DNA of 42,160 bases from Nocardia seriolae NBRC 15557 (lineage in GTDB: Bacteria > Actinomycetota > Actinomycetes > Mycobacteriales > Mycobacteriaceae). How positions within the stretch are numbered: the stretch's first letter is position 1; each line of letters opens with the position of its first letter. A model generated the notes under the pieces. That model made no database searches, was not told the origin of the DNA, and was given only the letters and a program-made list of their open reading frames with translations. The position numbers and the translations under genes were made by a program. This document shows positions 27,832 through 35,648 of this stretch, one piece after another. The stretch spans positions 1 to 42,160 of the forward strand of contig NZ_BJWY01000059.1 in assembly GCF_007990715.1 (NCBI RefSeq). The letters run 5' to 3'.

Positions 27832-28803
27832 TCAACGCCGTTCGGCGAGCACCAGGGCGAAGCGGTGGTCGGGGTCGGTCCAGACCCGCTCGGTGGTGAA
27901 ACCGGCCGCGTCCAGCTCGCTTTCGAGTACCTCGCGCCGGAACTTGGCCGAGATCTCGGTGCGCAGTTGCTCACCGGCGGCGAACTCGACGGTCAGGTCG
28001 AGCTCGGCGATGCGGACCGTCATGGCCTCGGTGGCCTCCAGTCGCATCTCGATCCACTCGTGCTCGCCGTCCCAGATGGCGACGTGCGCGAACTTCTCCG
28101 GATCGAAGTTCGCGCCCAGCCGGGCATTGAGCACGTGCAGCACATTGCGATTGAACTCGGCGGTGACACCGGCGGCATCGTCGTAGGCGGGCACCAGCAC
28201 CGCCGGATCGATGACCAGGCCCGCGCCGAGCAGCAGTTGCTCACCCGGCTCCAGCACATCCCGGATGCCGCCGAGGAATTCGGCTCGCTCGGCCGGAACC
28301 AGGTTGCCGATGGTGCCGCCCAGGAACGCGACCATGCGCCGGCCACCACCGGGCAGATTGTCCAGCGTGGCCGTGAAATCGCTGACCACGCCGTGCACGG
28401 TCAGCCCCGGAAACTCCGACGCCACCTCGTCGGCCGCCATGCGCAGCGCGGAAACGGAAACATCCTGCGGCACATAGGTCTTCAACAATCCATCGGCCGT
28501 CAGGGCATTCAACAGCAGCCGGGTCTTGGTCGCCGACCCCGCCCCCAGCTCCACGAGCACCGCGGCCCGCGCGATCCCGGCGATCTCGCCCACCACCCGC
28601 TCCAGCAGCGCCCGCTCGGTCCGAGTCGGGTAGTACTCCGGCAGCTCGGTGATCTTCTCGAACAGCTCGCTCCCCCGAGCGTCGTAGAACCACTTGGGCG
28701 GCAACCACTTCGGCTCCGCCGTCAGCCCGCGCCGCACGTCCTCCCGCAACGCCTCGGTCAAATCCGCATCCGTGAGGTGAATCTCCACCGTAACCGTACT
28801 CAT
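27832..28803 (-). CDS. egtD: L-histidine N-alpha-methyltransferase EgtD
   Basis: EgtD trimethylates histidine with SAM to hercynine, the first step of ergothioneine synthesis. The 323-residue protein shows PPKWFYDARGSELFEKITEL near residue 34, PEYYPTRTERALLE near 54, the SAM loop VELGAGSATKTRLLL near 82 and MVAFLGGTIGNL near 155. Glutamate-rich C-terminal residues complete the histidine pocket (EMRLEATEAM near 258). Its ATG overlaps the egtC stop (ATGA). It is the last gene of the leftward egtA-B-C-D operon. Confidence 0.96.
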   Translation of the reverse strand: MSTVTVEIHLTDADLTEALREDVRRGLTAEPKWLPPKWFYDARGSELFEKITELPEYYPTRTERALLERVVGEIAGIARAAVLVELGAGSATKTRLLLNALTADGLLKTYVPQDVSVSALRMAADEVASEFPGLTVHGVVSDFTATLDNLPGGGRRMVAFLGGTIGNLVPAERAEFLGGIRDVLEPGEQLLLGAGLVIDPAVLVPAYDDAAGVTAEFNRNVLHVLNARLGANFDPEKFAHVAIWDGEHEWIEMRLEATEAMTVRIAELDLTVEFAAGEQLRTEISAKFRREVLESELDAAGFTTERVWTDPDHRFALVLAERR

Positions 28804-29837
28804 GAACCAGCCCTTCCGATCTCGATATCCAGCGGCCCCACCGAAACCCGCCCGCCCCGCACCCGCACCAACCGCCGATCAGCAACCGGCCGCCACCGCG
28901 GATCGTCATCGAACGGTTCCGAGGCCACCACTACGAACCCGTCGGCCTCCGAAACCGACAAAGAGTGATGCCAGGTCGTCCCCCAAACCCCAACCCCATC
29001 CCCCAGCAACAAGTTCAGCCGAGCCTTCGGCGACCGCTTCAACACCGCCGCCATCACCAGCCGCAGCGCCTCCCCCGGATCCATGCCCGAAGGCGACTCC
29101 GAATCCCGGCCCTCAGAGCTGGATCCGGTCGCGCCGGCCGCCCCGGTGACGTCTCCGGCCGCCCACCCCCAGGCCCGAACCTCCGGCGGCGCACCGGAAG
29201 TCGAGCTCACGTGAACCGCCGACCCGAACGTGACCGTGGTGGAGAACCCGTGCGGCGGTTCCGCGACATTGCCTTCGAGCAGCCCCCGCAGGATCACCCA
29301 GAGCGCGGCGGAGTCGGTGAGGGACTCGGCCTCGAGCAGCGGGGGCGAATCGAATTCGGCCGCAACCTCACTCAGCACACGCCGCCAGTCGGGGATCGCG
29401 CCGTTGTGGCTGAAAGCCCAGCGGCCGTGGGTGAACGGCGCGCAGGCCGCTCGCTCCACCGGCATTCCGACCGTCGCCGAACGGATCGCGGCCAGCACCG
29501 CCGTGGAGTGAATCTGCGGGAGTACTTCGTCCACCGCCGGATCCGTCCAGATCGGGGCGGCGTTGCGGTAGCGGCTGACCACGAGTTCTGCGATGGGAGT
29601 GGGGGTTTCCGCGGAGTCTCGGGGTGCGCCGCCGTGCCAGATGACGCCCGGGCCGTGGTCGGGGGTGGCGGCGTCGGGGTGGTGCCACCAGGCGACGCCG
29701 AAGCCGTCGGCATTGATGGTGCCGCCGCCTCGCATTTCGCTGGGAGCCCAGGATTGGGTTCGCAGCGAGTGCGGGCCCCGGGTCAGCAAGCTTCCTACCG
29801 GGGTCGGCGGGCCGAGGTAGGCCAGGTGGCGGCACAT
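28800..29837 (-). CDS. egtC: Gamma-glutamyl-hercynylcysteine sulfoxide amidohydrolase EgtC
   Basis: EgtC is a class II glutamine amidotransferase-type hydrolase that removes glutamate from gamma-glutamyl hercynylcysteine sulfoxide. The catalytic cysteine is residue 2 (MCRHLAYLGP). NADGFGVAWW near 42, RSATVGMPVERAACAPFTHG near 120 and AFSHNGAIPDWRRVL near 140 are the usual substrate-site motifs. LNLLLGDGVGVWGTTWHHSL near 275 and VASEPFDDDPRW complete the fold. With 345 residues it is about 110 longer than M. tuberculosis EgtC. An insertion of some 60 residues near 183-243, rich in A, G and S, accounts for much of the excess. Its start overlaps the egtB stop by one base (TGATG). Confidence 0.93.
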   Translation of the reverse strand: MCRHLAYLGPPTPVGSLLTRGPHSLRTQSWAPSEMRGGGTINADGFGVAWWHHPDAATPDHGPGVIWHGGAPRDSAETPTPIAELVVSRYRNAAPIWTDPAVDEVLPQIHSTAVLAAIRSATVGMPVERAACAPFTHGRWAFSHNGAIPDWRRVLSEVAAEFDSPPLLEAESLTDSAALWVILRGLLEGNVAEPPHGFSTTVTFGSAVHVSSTSGAPPEVRAWGWAAGDVTGAAGATGSSSEGRDSESPSGMDPGEALRLVMAAVLKRSPKARLNLLLGDGVGVWGTTWHHSLSVSEADGFVVVASEPFDDDPRWRPVADRRLVRVRGGRVSVGPLDIEIGRAGS

Positions 29838-31180
29838 CAGCGTGCGTCCGGGGTGAGGTCTCCGGCCAGGCGGAAGCCGGAGAAGATCTGTCGGCGGATG
29901 GGGTGGTCCCAGTTGCGGAAGGTGCCTCGGGAGGCGACCTGGTCGGCGCCGAAGGAGCCGCCGCGCAGGACTCGGTAGTCGCCGCCGAAGAAGACTTCGG
30001 AGTATTCGCGGTAGGGGAAGGCTCGGAAGCCGGGGTAGGCCTCGAAGCCGGAGGAGGTCCACTCCCAGACGTCGCCGATCAGCTGGTGGACGCCCGCCGG
30101 GGACGCGCCCGCCGGATAGGCACCGACGTCGGCCGGTTCCAGGTGGTGCTGGCCGAGATTCGCGAGCGAATCGGTGGGATCGGCATCGCCCCAAGGGTAT
30201 CGGCGGGAGCGGCCGGTGGCGGGGTCGAAGCGGGCCGCCTTCTCCCATTCGGCCTCGGTGGGGAGGCGTTTGCCCGCCCAGGTCGCGTACGCCTCGGCTT
30301 CGAAGAAGCAGACATGGACCACCGGCTGGTGGGCGCGCAGCGGCTGCATGGTGCCGAAAACCCGTCGCCACCAACGGCCTCCGCCGTCCTGCTCCCAGAA
30401 CTGTGGCGCGGTCAGCCCGGCTTCGACGCGATGCGCCCAGCCGCGTTGGGACCACAGTTCGGGGCGCTCGTAGCCGCCGTCGTCGAGGAAGGCGAGGTAC
30501 TGCTCGTTGGTGATGGGCGCGGCGTCGATGGCGAAGGCGTCGACGTGGACGGGATGCGCGGGGCGCTCATTGTCCAGCGCCCAGGGGTCGGCGTCGGTGC
30601 CCATGATGAATTCGCCTGCGGGAATGACGACTTCGCCGGTGACCGCCACCCGCGCGGGCGGGGTGGGCGGCGCGGACAGCACCGCCTCGCCGGAGCGCAG
30701 CTGGTGGGTGGCCAGCATGGTCTCGTCGTGCTGCTGCTCGTGCTGGGCGATCATGCCGAAGGCGAAGCCGTCCCGAACGAGATCACCGCCGCGTAATGGG
30801 CTGTGGTCCAGCACATCCAGCACCTTTTCGCGCACCGTGCCGACGTACGCACGCGCCTGCGTGGGATCCAGCAGCGGCAGTGCGGGCCGATCGGCGCGCG
30901 CGTGCTTGAAGGCGTCGTAGAGGTGATCGATGTCCTGCCGCACGGGCTCCCGCCCGCCGACATCGCGCACCAGCCACAGTTCTTCCTGGTTCCCGATGTG
31001 CGCGAGGTCCCAGACCAGCGGACTCATGATCCGCGAGTGCTGGGCGACCAGTTCCGCCTCGTCGAGGCATTCGGTCAGCCCGATGGTCCGCCGCCGGGCC
31101 CGCTCGAGCGTGTCGGCGATGCGCTCGCGCAGCCGCTCGGTCTCCGTCAGATCCGATCCCGGCGAATGCTGAATAGTCAT
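29837..31180 (-). CDS. egtB: Hercynine oxygenase EgtB
   Basis: EgtB is a mononuclear iron enzyme that joins gamma-glutamylcysteine (or cysteine) to hercynine with O2. The N-terminal DinB-like domain supplies the three-histidine iron site: LVWDLAHIGNQEELWL near residue 52 and FGMIAQHEQQHDETML near 140. The C-terminal FGE-sulfatase domain is marked by IPAGEFIMGTDADPWALDNE near 180, LPTEAEWEKAARFD near 300 and the ending FRNWDHPIRRQIFSGFRLA. At 447 residues it is full length. The ATG at 31180 lies seven bases after GGGAG. A longer upstream frame exists but lacks family sequence. A 45-codon frame overlaps both this start and the egtA stop. Confidence 0.95.
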   Translation of the reverse strand: MTIQHSPGSDLTETERLRERIADTLERARRRTIGLTECLDEAELVAQHSRIMSPLVWDLAHIGNQEELWLVRDVGGREPVRQDIDHLYDAFKHARADRPALPLLDPTQARAYVGTVREKVLDVLDHSPLRGGDLVRDGFAFGMIAQHEQQHDETMLATHQLRSGEAVLSAPPTPPARVAVTGEVVIPAGEFIMGTDADPWALDNERPAHPVHVDAFAIDAAPITNEQYLAFLDDGGYERPELWSQRGWAHRVEAGLTAPQFWEQDGGGRWWRRVFGTMQPLRAHQPVVHVCFFEAEAYATWAGKRLPTEAEWEKAARFDPATGRSRRYPWGDADPTDSLANLGQHHLEPADVGAYPAGASPAGVHQLIGDVWEWTSSGFEAYPGFRAFPYREYSEVFFGGDYRVLRGGSFGADQVASRGTFRNWDHPIRRQIFSGFRLAGDLTPDAR

Positions 31181-31314
31181 GAGAGAACTCCCGATTCGTG
31201 GAGAAGGCGCGCCGAGACCGCACCCGGGGCGCCGAAGTTCGACAAGCGCAGCGGGTGCTGCCCCGGCCGGTGCATCCCGCCTACGCGGGCGATACGGCCG
31301 AGGTGGAATGTCAT
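31177..31314 (-). CDS. Possible 45-residue small protein between egtA and egtB
   Basis: The ATG at 31314 overlaps the egtA stop as ATGA, and its TGA overlaps the egtB ATG as ATGA. The frame runs for 45 codons. It begins MTFHLGRIARVGGMHRPGQH and ends LHESGVLS. Third-position GC is about 80 per cent by my count, higher than in the competing upstream egtB frame. No homologue is recognised, and it is basic with no membrane segment. It may be a real small protein or a translational bridge that couples egtA to egtB. It is equally possible that the overlaps are fortuitous. Confidence 0.45.
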   Translation of the reverse strand: MTFHLGRIARVGGMHRPGQHPLRLSNFGAPGAVSARLLHESGVLS

Positions 31315-32600
31315 GCGCCGCCTCCGGATTCACCCGCGACGGGCGGGCATCCGCTGCGACATCGATCGGTGGCGGCGGCCAGCTCCTTGGCGGCCTCGGG
31401 GGTGGCAGCGTTCGCGGTGGCCAGATCGAGCAAGGCCACCGCGGCGGACCGCAGCTCCGGATCGGCCAGCCCCAGGCGCGCGGCCTCCGACCACAGATGC
31501 GCGGTCGATGCCGCCGACTCCATTGCCTCCGTGATGGTTCCGGGGCTGGACAGCAGCGCTTCGAAGGCGTGCACCGGCACCGACCACCCGTCTCCCGGCT
31601 GTGCGTCGAGGTACCGCACCTCGAGGTGGCCGGCCGCGCGGACCGGCGGGAACAACGTGGTGAGGTGGTAGTCCAGATCGGCCCGGTCGGGACGGCGGCC
31701 GATCTCCTCGTCCAGTGCCCCGCACAGCCAGTCGGCGAAGGTGGCCCCCGGCGGAGCCGACCAATCGGCCGCCTCGGAACGGATGCACAGCAGCGGCACG
31801 TCCAGCGCCCAGCGCGCGTACCCGGCAATGGGATCGGCCCAGTCGTGCACGGGCGGCCGGGTACGTAGCTGGTCGAGCCGCTGCCAGGCCCGCATGCGCT
31901 GCGACGCCCAATCCCCCGGCGGGGCGGTGTGCAGGCCGGGCGAACAGGCGAACGCGGCCAGCAGTGCCGGGCCGATGGCGTACAGCACCCGCCAGCGGGC
32001 CGCGACCTCGGCGGGATTCGCCCCCGCGTCGACGCTGACCTGCGTGGCCGCGGTATTGCACATCATCAGCGCGCCGAAGGGCCCGATACCGGCGAAGGAT
32101 CGCTCCATGGCCCGGTACCGCGGCAGTTGCAGCACGCGCAGCGGCCGCCGGGTGGCGTCGGCCGCGGCGGAAAAGGTTCGGATGGCGCGGGATTCGAGCA
32201 GCTCCCGCAGCAGGATCGCGTCTGCCCGCAAGCGCTCGCACAATTCGGCGGCGGAGCCGAACGGGGCACTGGACAGTTCGATCTGACCGCCGGGTTCGAG
32301 GGTGACCCGGCTGCCTCCCGGCAACGGAACGGCCGGGGAATCGGGGGAAATGGACCGTGGCGCATACGGCCCGAGGGCGTCCGCGAGGACCGTGAGATCC
32401 GGACGCGAGTTGGATGCCGAAAGTTCACCTTGCGCGGTGAGCCACTCCAGTTCGGCACCGATGAGCAGCGGTGGGCCCTGTTTGAAGCAAACTTTGCCGA
32501 TATAAGCCTCGGCGGCGGCGCGTGAGGAGAACTCGCCGCCCGGCTCCGATTCGGCCAGGCCACTGCGCAGCACATCGGCGGGTGACGCTGTGACAGCCAT
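31311..32600 (-). CDS. egtA: Glutamate-cysteine ligase EgtA
   Basis: EgtA makes gamma-glutamylcysteine, the sulfur donor for EgtB. The 429-residue protein is of the GCS2 carboxylate-amine ligase type: PPLLIGAELEWLTAQ near residue 43, RVTLEPGGQIELSSAP near 98, GPFGALMMCNTAATQVSVDA near 172 and a late HLEVRYLDAQPGDGWSVPVH near 335. ATG 32600 follows GGAGG with six bases of spacing. It starts the leftward egt operon and is divergent from egtE. The C-terminal 60 residues are variable. The first 30 residues are ordinary for actinobacterial members. Confidence 0.94.
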   Translation of the reverse strand: MAVTASPADVLRSGLAESEPGGEFSSRAAAEAYIGKVCFKQGPPLLIGAELEWLTAQGELSASNSRPDLTVLADALGPYAPRSISPDSPAVPLPGGSRVTLEPGGQIELSSAPFGSAAELCERLRADAILLRELLESRAIRTFSAAADATRRPLRVLQLPRYRAMERSFAGIGPFGALMMCNTAATQVSVDAGANPAEVAARWRVLYAIGPALLAAFACSPGLHTAPPGDWASQRMRAWQRLDQLRTRPPVHDWADPIAGYARWALDVPLLCIRSEAADWSAPPGATFADWLCGALDEEIGRRPDRADLDYHLTTLFPPVRAAGHLEVRYLDAQPGDGWSVPVHAFEALLSSPGTITEAMESAASTAHLWSEAARLGLADPELRSAAVALLDLATANAATPEAAKELAAATDRCRSGCPPVAGESGGGA

Positions 32601-32741
32601 TGCCAACCTCCGTCTGATGCGATCGCCGCTGAGGATCATGACGGCGACCCAAACCAGAGTAGCGACCACCTATGACAACAAATCTGACGAAATGGAGAAC
32701 ACACCAACCGTTATCGTCGCATCGTGCAAAGAAAAACCGCC
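32601..32741. promoter_or_regulatory. Divergent egtA/egtE promoter region
   Basis: The gap of about 140 bp between egtA (leftward) and egtE (rightward) is more AT-rich than its flanks, with GACAACAAATCTGACGAAAT near its centre. On the minus strand, GATTTG and TACTCT, 17 bases apart, are a weak -35/-10 candidate for egtA. No clear operator repeat is visible. Confidence 0.4.
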
Positions 32742-33914
32742 ATGCTGGAAATCGCGGGGCTACGGGCCGATACGCCCGGTTGTGAAAATCAGGTATTTCT
32801 CGACAGTGCGGGCTCCTCCTTGCCCCCGCGCATCGTCGTCGACACCACCATCGCTCACCTGCGCCGCGAGGCCGAGATCGGTGGCTATCGGGCCGCGAAC
32901 GAGCGCATCGACGACCTGCACGCCGTCCGCACGGCCATCGCCGAATTGATCAACGCCGACCCGGCCGCCCTCGCCCTCAGCGACAGCGCCAGCCGTTCGT
33001 GGAGCGATTTCTTCTACTCGATCCCGCTCGCGCCCGGCGACCGCATCCTGATCTCCGGCGCGGATTACGGCAGCAATGCCATCGCCGCCCTGCAGCGCGC
33101 CCGCGCGACCGGCGCAACCGTCGAGGCAATCCCCAGCGACTCCAGCGGCCAGCTCGATCTCGACGCGCTCGAAGCCATGCTGGACGAGCGCGTGAAACTG
33201 GTGTCGCTGGTTCATGTTCCGACCAATGGCGGCCTGGTGAACCCGGTCGCCGAGGCCGCCCGCCTGGCCCATCGGGTGGGCGCGGTGGTGCTGCTGGACG
33301 CCTGCCAGTCGGCCGGGCAACTGCCCCTCGATGTCGCCGAGCTCGAAGTGGACGCCATGTCCGCGACCGGCCGCAAATGGCTGCGCGGCCCACGCGGCAC
33401 CGGCTTCCTCTACGTCCGCCCCGAGCTGGCCCTGAGCCTGGAACCCACCCGTCTGGACCTGCACAGCGCCGAGTGGACCGCCCCCGACGACTACGTGCTG
33501 GCCCCCGACGCCACCCGCTTCGAATTCTGGGAGCACAGCGTGGCCGCCCGCCTCGGCCTGGGCACGGCCGTGCGCTACCTGCTCGACCTCGGCCCGGCAC
33601 AGGTCTACGCGGCCGTGGCCGAGCGCGCCGAGTACCTGCGCAAGGCGCTGCAGGAGATTCCGGGCGTGGACGTGCGCGACCGCGGCACTCAGCACGCGGG
33701 CATCGTGTCCTTCACCGTGGACGGCCTGGAACCGGTCCGGGTTCGCGACCGGCTGGCGGCCGAGAACATCACCGTCACGGTCAGCTTCCGCGGCTCGACC
33801 CTGCTGGACATGTCCGCGCGCGAACTGAACTCGGTGGTGCGCGCCTCCCCGCACTGCTTCGTCAGCTTCGAGGACCTCGATCGCTTCATCGGGAAGGTCG
33901 CAACCCTCGCATAA
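32742..33914 (+). CDS. egtE: Ergothioneine biosynthesis PLP-dependent C-S lyase EgtE
   Basis: EgtE cleaves hercynylcysteine sulfoxide to ergothioneine. This is a class V aminotransferase-fold PLP enzyme of about 390 residues. ENQVFLDSAGSSLPPRIV is near residue 12, ISGADYGSNAIAALQ near 103, VVLLDACQSAGQLPLDVAEL near 182 and the PLP-lysine loop SATGRKWLRGPRGTGFLYV near 206; FEFWEHSVAARLGLG near 260 is typical of the family. The ATG at 32742 is preferred; a GTG at 32724 would add six residues. Both lack a strong ribosome binding site. Being divergent from egtA-D rather than inside the operon, it needs its own promoter. Confidence 0.9.
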   Translation: MLEIAGLRADTPGCENQVFLDSAGSSLPPRIVVDTTIAHLRREAEIGGYRAANERIDDLHAVRTAIAELINADPAALALSDSASRSWSDFFYSIPLAPGDRILISGADYGSNAIAALQRARATGATVEAIPSDSSGQLDLDALEAMLDERVKLVSLVHVPTNGGLVNPVAEAARLAHRVGAVVLLDACQSAGQLPLDVAELEVDAMSATGRKWLRGPRGTGFLYVRPELALSLEPTRLDLHSAEWTAPDDYVLAPDATRFEFWEHSVAARLGLGTAVRYLLDLGPAQVYAAVAERAEYLRKALQEIPGVDVRDRGTQHAGIVSFTVDGLEPVRVRDRLAAENITVTVSFRGSTLLDMSARELNSVVRASPHCFVSFEDLDRFIGKVATLA

Positions 33915-33999
33915 CCGGCCGCATTGGTCCGAAACGGTTAACAGCCTTCACCACTCGCGGGATATTTGTGGTGCTGGTTCTGCGCTCGAGGAGTCCATC

Positions 34000-35646
34000 G
34001 TGAGCCGCTTCACCGACGAAATGTATGCCACCGCCCGCGTCTCTCGCCGGGGGCTGGTGACCGGGGAACCGGACGCGCCGGTGCGGCACGAATGGGGTGA
34101 GATCCACGAGGTAGCCCGCGCCATGGCGGGCGGTCTGGCCGCGGCGGGCATCGGCCCGGGCGACGCGGTGGGGGTGCTGGCCGGCATGCCGGTCGATATC
34201 GCGCCCGCCTGCCAGGCGGTGTGGATGCGCGGGGCCTCGATCACCATGCTGCACCAGCCCACCCCGCGCACCGATCTGGCGGTGTGGACCCACGACACCG
34301 AGACCGTGCTGGACATGATCGAGGCGCGCGCGGTGATCCTGGGCGCACCCTTCGAGATCGCGGAACCGCTGCTGCGCGAACGCGGTATCGCGGTCATCAC
34401 CATCGACGCCATGCGCGCCGGCTCCCCCATCGATCCGGTGCCGACCGGCGAGGACGATATCGCCCTGCAGCAGTTGACCTCCGGCTCCACCGGCTCGCCC
34501 AAGGCGGTGCGGATCACGCACGGCAACTTCTTCGTCAATGCCTACGCCATGTTCGACCGGGTGAAGTTCCAGCTCGACGACGATGTGATGATCAGCTGGC
34601 TGCCACTGTTCCACGATATGGGCATGGTCGGATTTTTATCCGTCCCAATGCAATTCGGCGCGGAAGTGGTGTGCGTGACGCCACTGGACTTCCTGACCCG
34701 CCCGATCCTGTGGGCCGAGCTCATCTCGAAATACCGCGGAACCGTCACCGCCGCACCGAATTTCGCCTACTCGCTGCTGGCCCGCCGCCTGCGCAATGCC
34801 GAGGACGGCGCGGTCGATCTGAGCAGTGTCCGCTACATGTGGAACGGCGCGGAGCCCGTGGACGCCGACACCATGGATACCCTGGCGGAGGCGGGAAAAC
34901 GCTTCGGCCTCAACCCCATGTCGCTCACCCCGGTCTACGGCATGGCCGAAACCACGCTCGCCGTGTCCATTCCGGATCCGGGCCTGGGCCAGATCCTCGA
35001 TATCGTCGACGCCGACCTGCTCGAGGCACTCGGCAAGGCCGTCCCGGTCCGCCATCCCGAGCATCATCACGGCGGTGTGCGCCGCCTGCCCACGCTGGGC
35101 TACCTGGTCGACAATCTGGAGGGCCGGGTGGTCGACGCCGAGCATCAGCCGCTCCCCGTCCGCAGCGTCGGTGTCATCGAATTGCGCGGTCCGGCGGTCA
35201 CTTCCGGCTATGTCACCGTCGACGGCTTCCGCCCGGCCCAGGACCGTGACGGCTGGCTCGACACCGGCGACATCGGCTACTTCACCGACGATGGCCTGGT
35301 GGTCGTCTGCGGCCGCATCAAGGACGTCATCATCATGGCGGGCCGCAATATCTACCCGACCGATATCGAACGAGCGGCCCTGCGCGTCAAGGGCGTTCGC
35401 CCCGGCAATGCGGTGGCCGTGCGGCTGGACGCGGGCCAGAAACGCGAAAGCTTCGCCGTGGTGGTCGAATCCAACGATCACCAGAATCCGGACGAGGTCC
35501 ACCGCATCGAGCACGACATCGTGCACGCCGTGTTCAGCGAGGTGGGCGTCCGCCCGCGCAGCGTCACCGTGCTGGGCCCGGGCGCGCTGCCCAAGACCTC
35601 CTCGGGCAAGCTGCGCCGCTCGGCCACGGCGACCCAGCTGCCGTAG
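34000..35646 (+). CDS. Acyl-AMP ligase/AMP-binding protein, Pks16 (Rv1013)-like
   Basis: This is an ANL-superfamily adenylating enzyme of 548 residues, similar in length and neighbourhood to M. tuberculosis Rv1013 (Pks16), which lies beside pth. Motifs: ATP loop LQQLTSGSTGSPKAVRITHG near residue 155, SWLPLFHDMGMVGFL near 195 (usual in fatty acyl-AMP/CoA ligases of this type), PVYGMAETTLAVS near 313, DTGDIGYFTDDGLVVVCGRI near 425 and the catalytic lysine in LPKTSSGKLRRS near 535. It activates a carboxylic acid, probably a fatty acid; the acceptor (CoA or carrier protein) is not visible. GTG 34000 follows GAGGAG. Its stop is 2 bp from the convergent prfC stop. Confidence 0.88.
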   Translation: MSRFTDEMYATARVSRRGLVTGEPDAPVRHEWGEIHEVARAMAGGLAAAGIGPGDAVGVLAGMPVDIAPACQAVWMRGASITMLHQPTPRTDLAVWTHDTETVLDMIEARAVILGAPFEIAEPLLRERGIAVITIDAMRAGSPIDPVPTGEDDIALQQLTSGSTGSPKAVRITHGNFFVNAYAMFDRVKFQLDDDVMISWLPLFHDMGMVGFLSVPMQFGAEVVCVTPLDFLTRPILWAELISKYRGTVTAAPNFAYSLLARRLRNAEDGAVDLSSVRYMWNGAEPVDADTMDTLAEAGKRFGLNPMSLTPVYGMAETTLAVSIPDPGLGQILDIVDADLLEALGKAVPVRHPEHHHGGVRRLPTLGYLVDNLEGRVVDAEHQPLPVRSVGVIELRGPAVTSGYVTVDGFRPAQDRDGWLDTGDIGYFTDDGLVVVCGRIKDVIIMAGRNIYPTDIERAALRVKGVRPGNAVAVRLDAGQKRESFAVVVESNDHQNPDEVHRIEHDIVHAVFSEVGVRPRSVTVLGPGALPKTSSGKLRRSATATQLP

Positions 35647-35648
35647 CG

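Noticed and set aside
29840..31828. A 663-codon frame extending egtB upstream across the egtA end
   Set aside because: Residues before MTIQHS have no EgtB homology and are antisense to nothing conserved; the sequence overlaps egtA coding in another frame, which is ordinary in GC-rich DNA.
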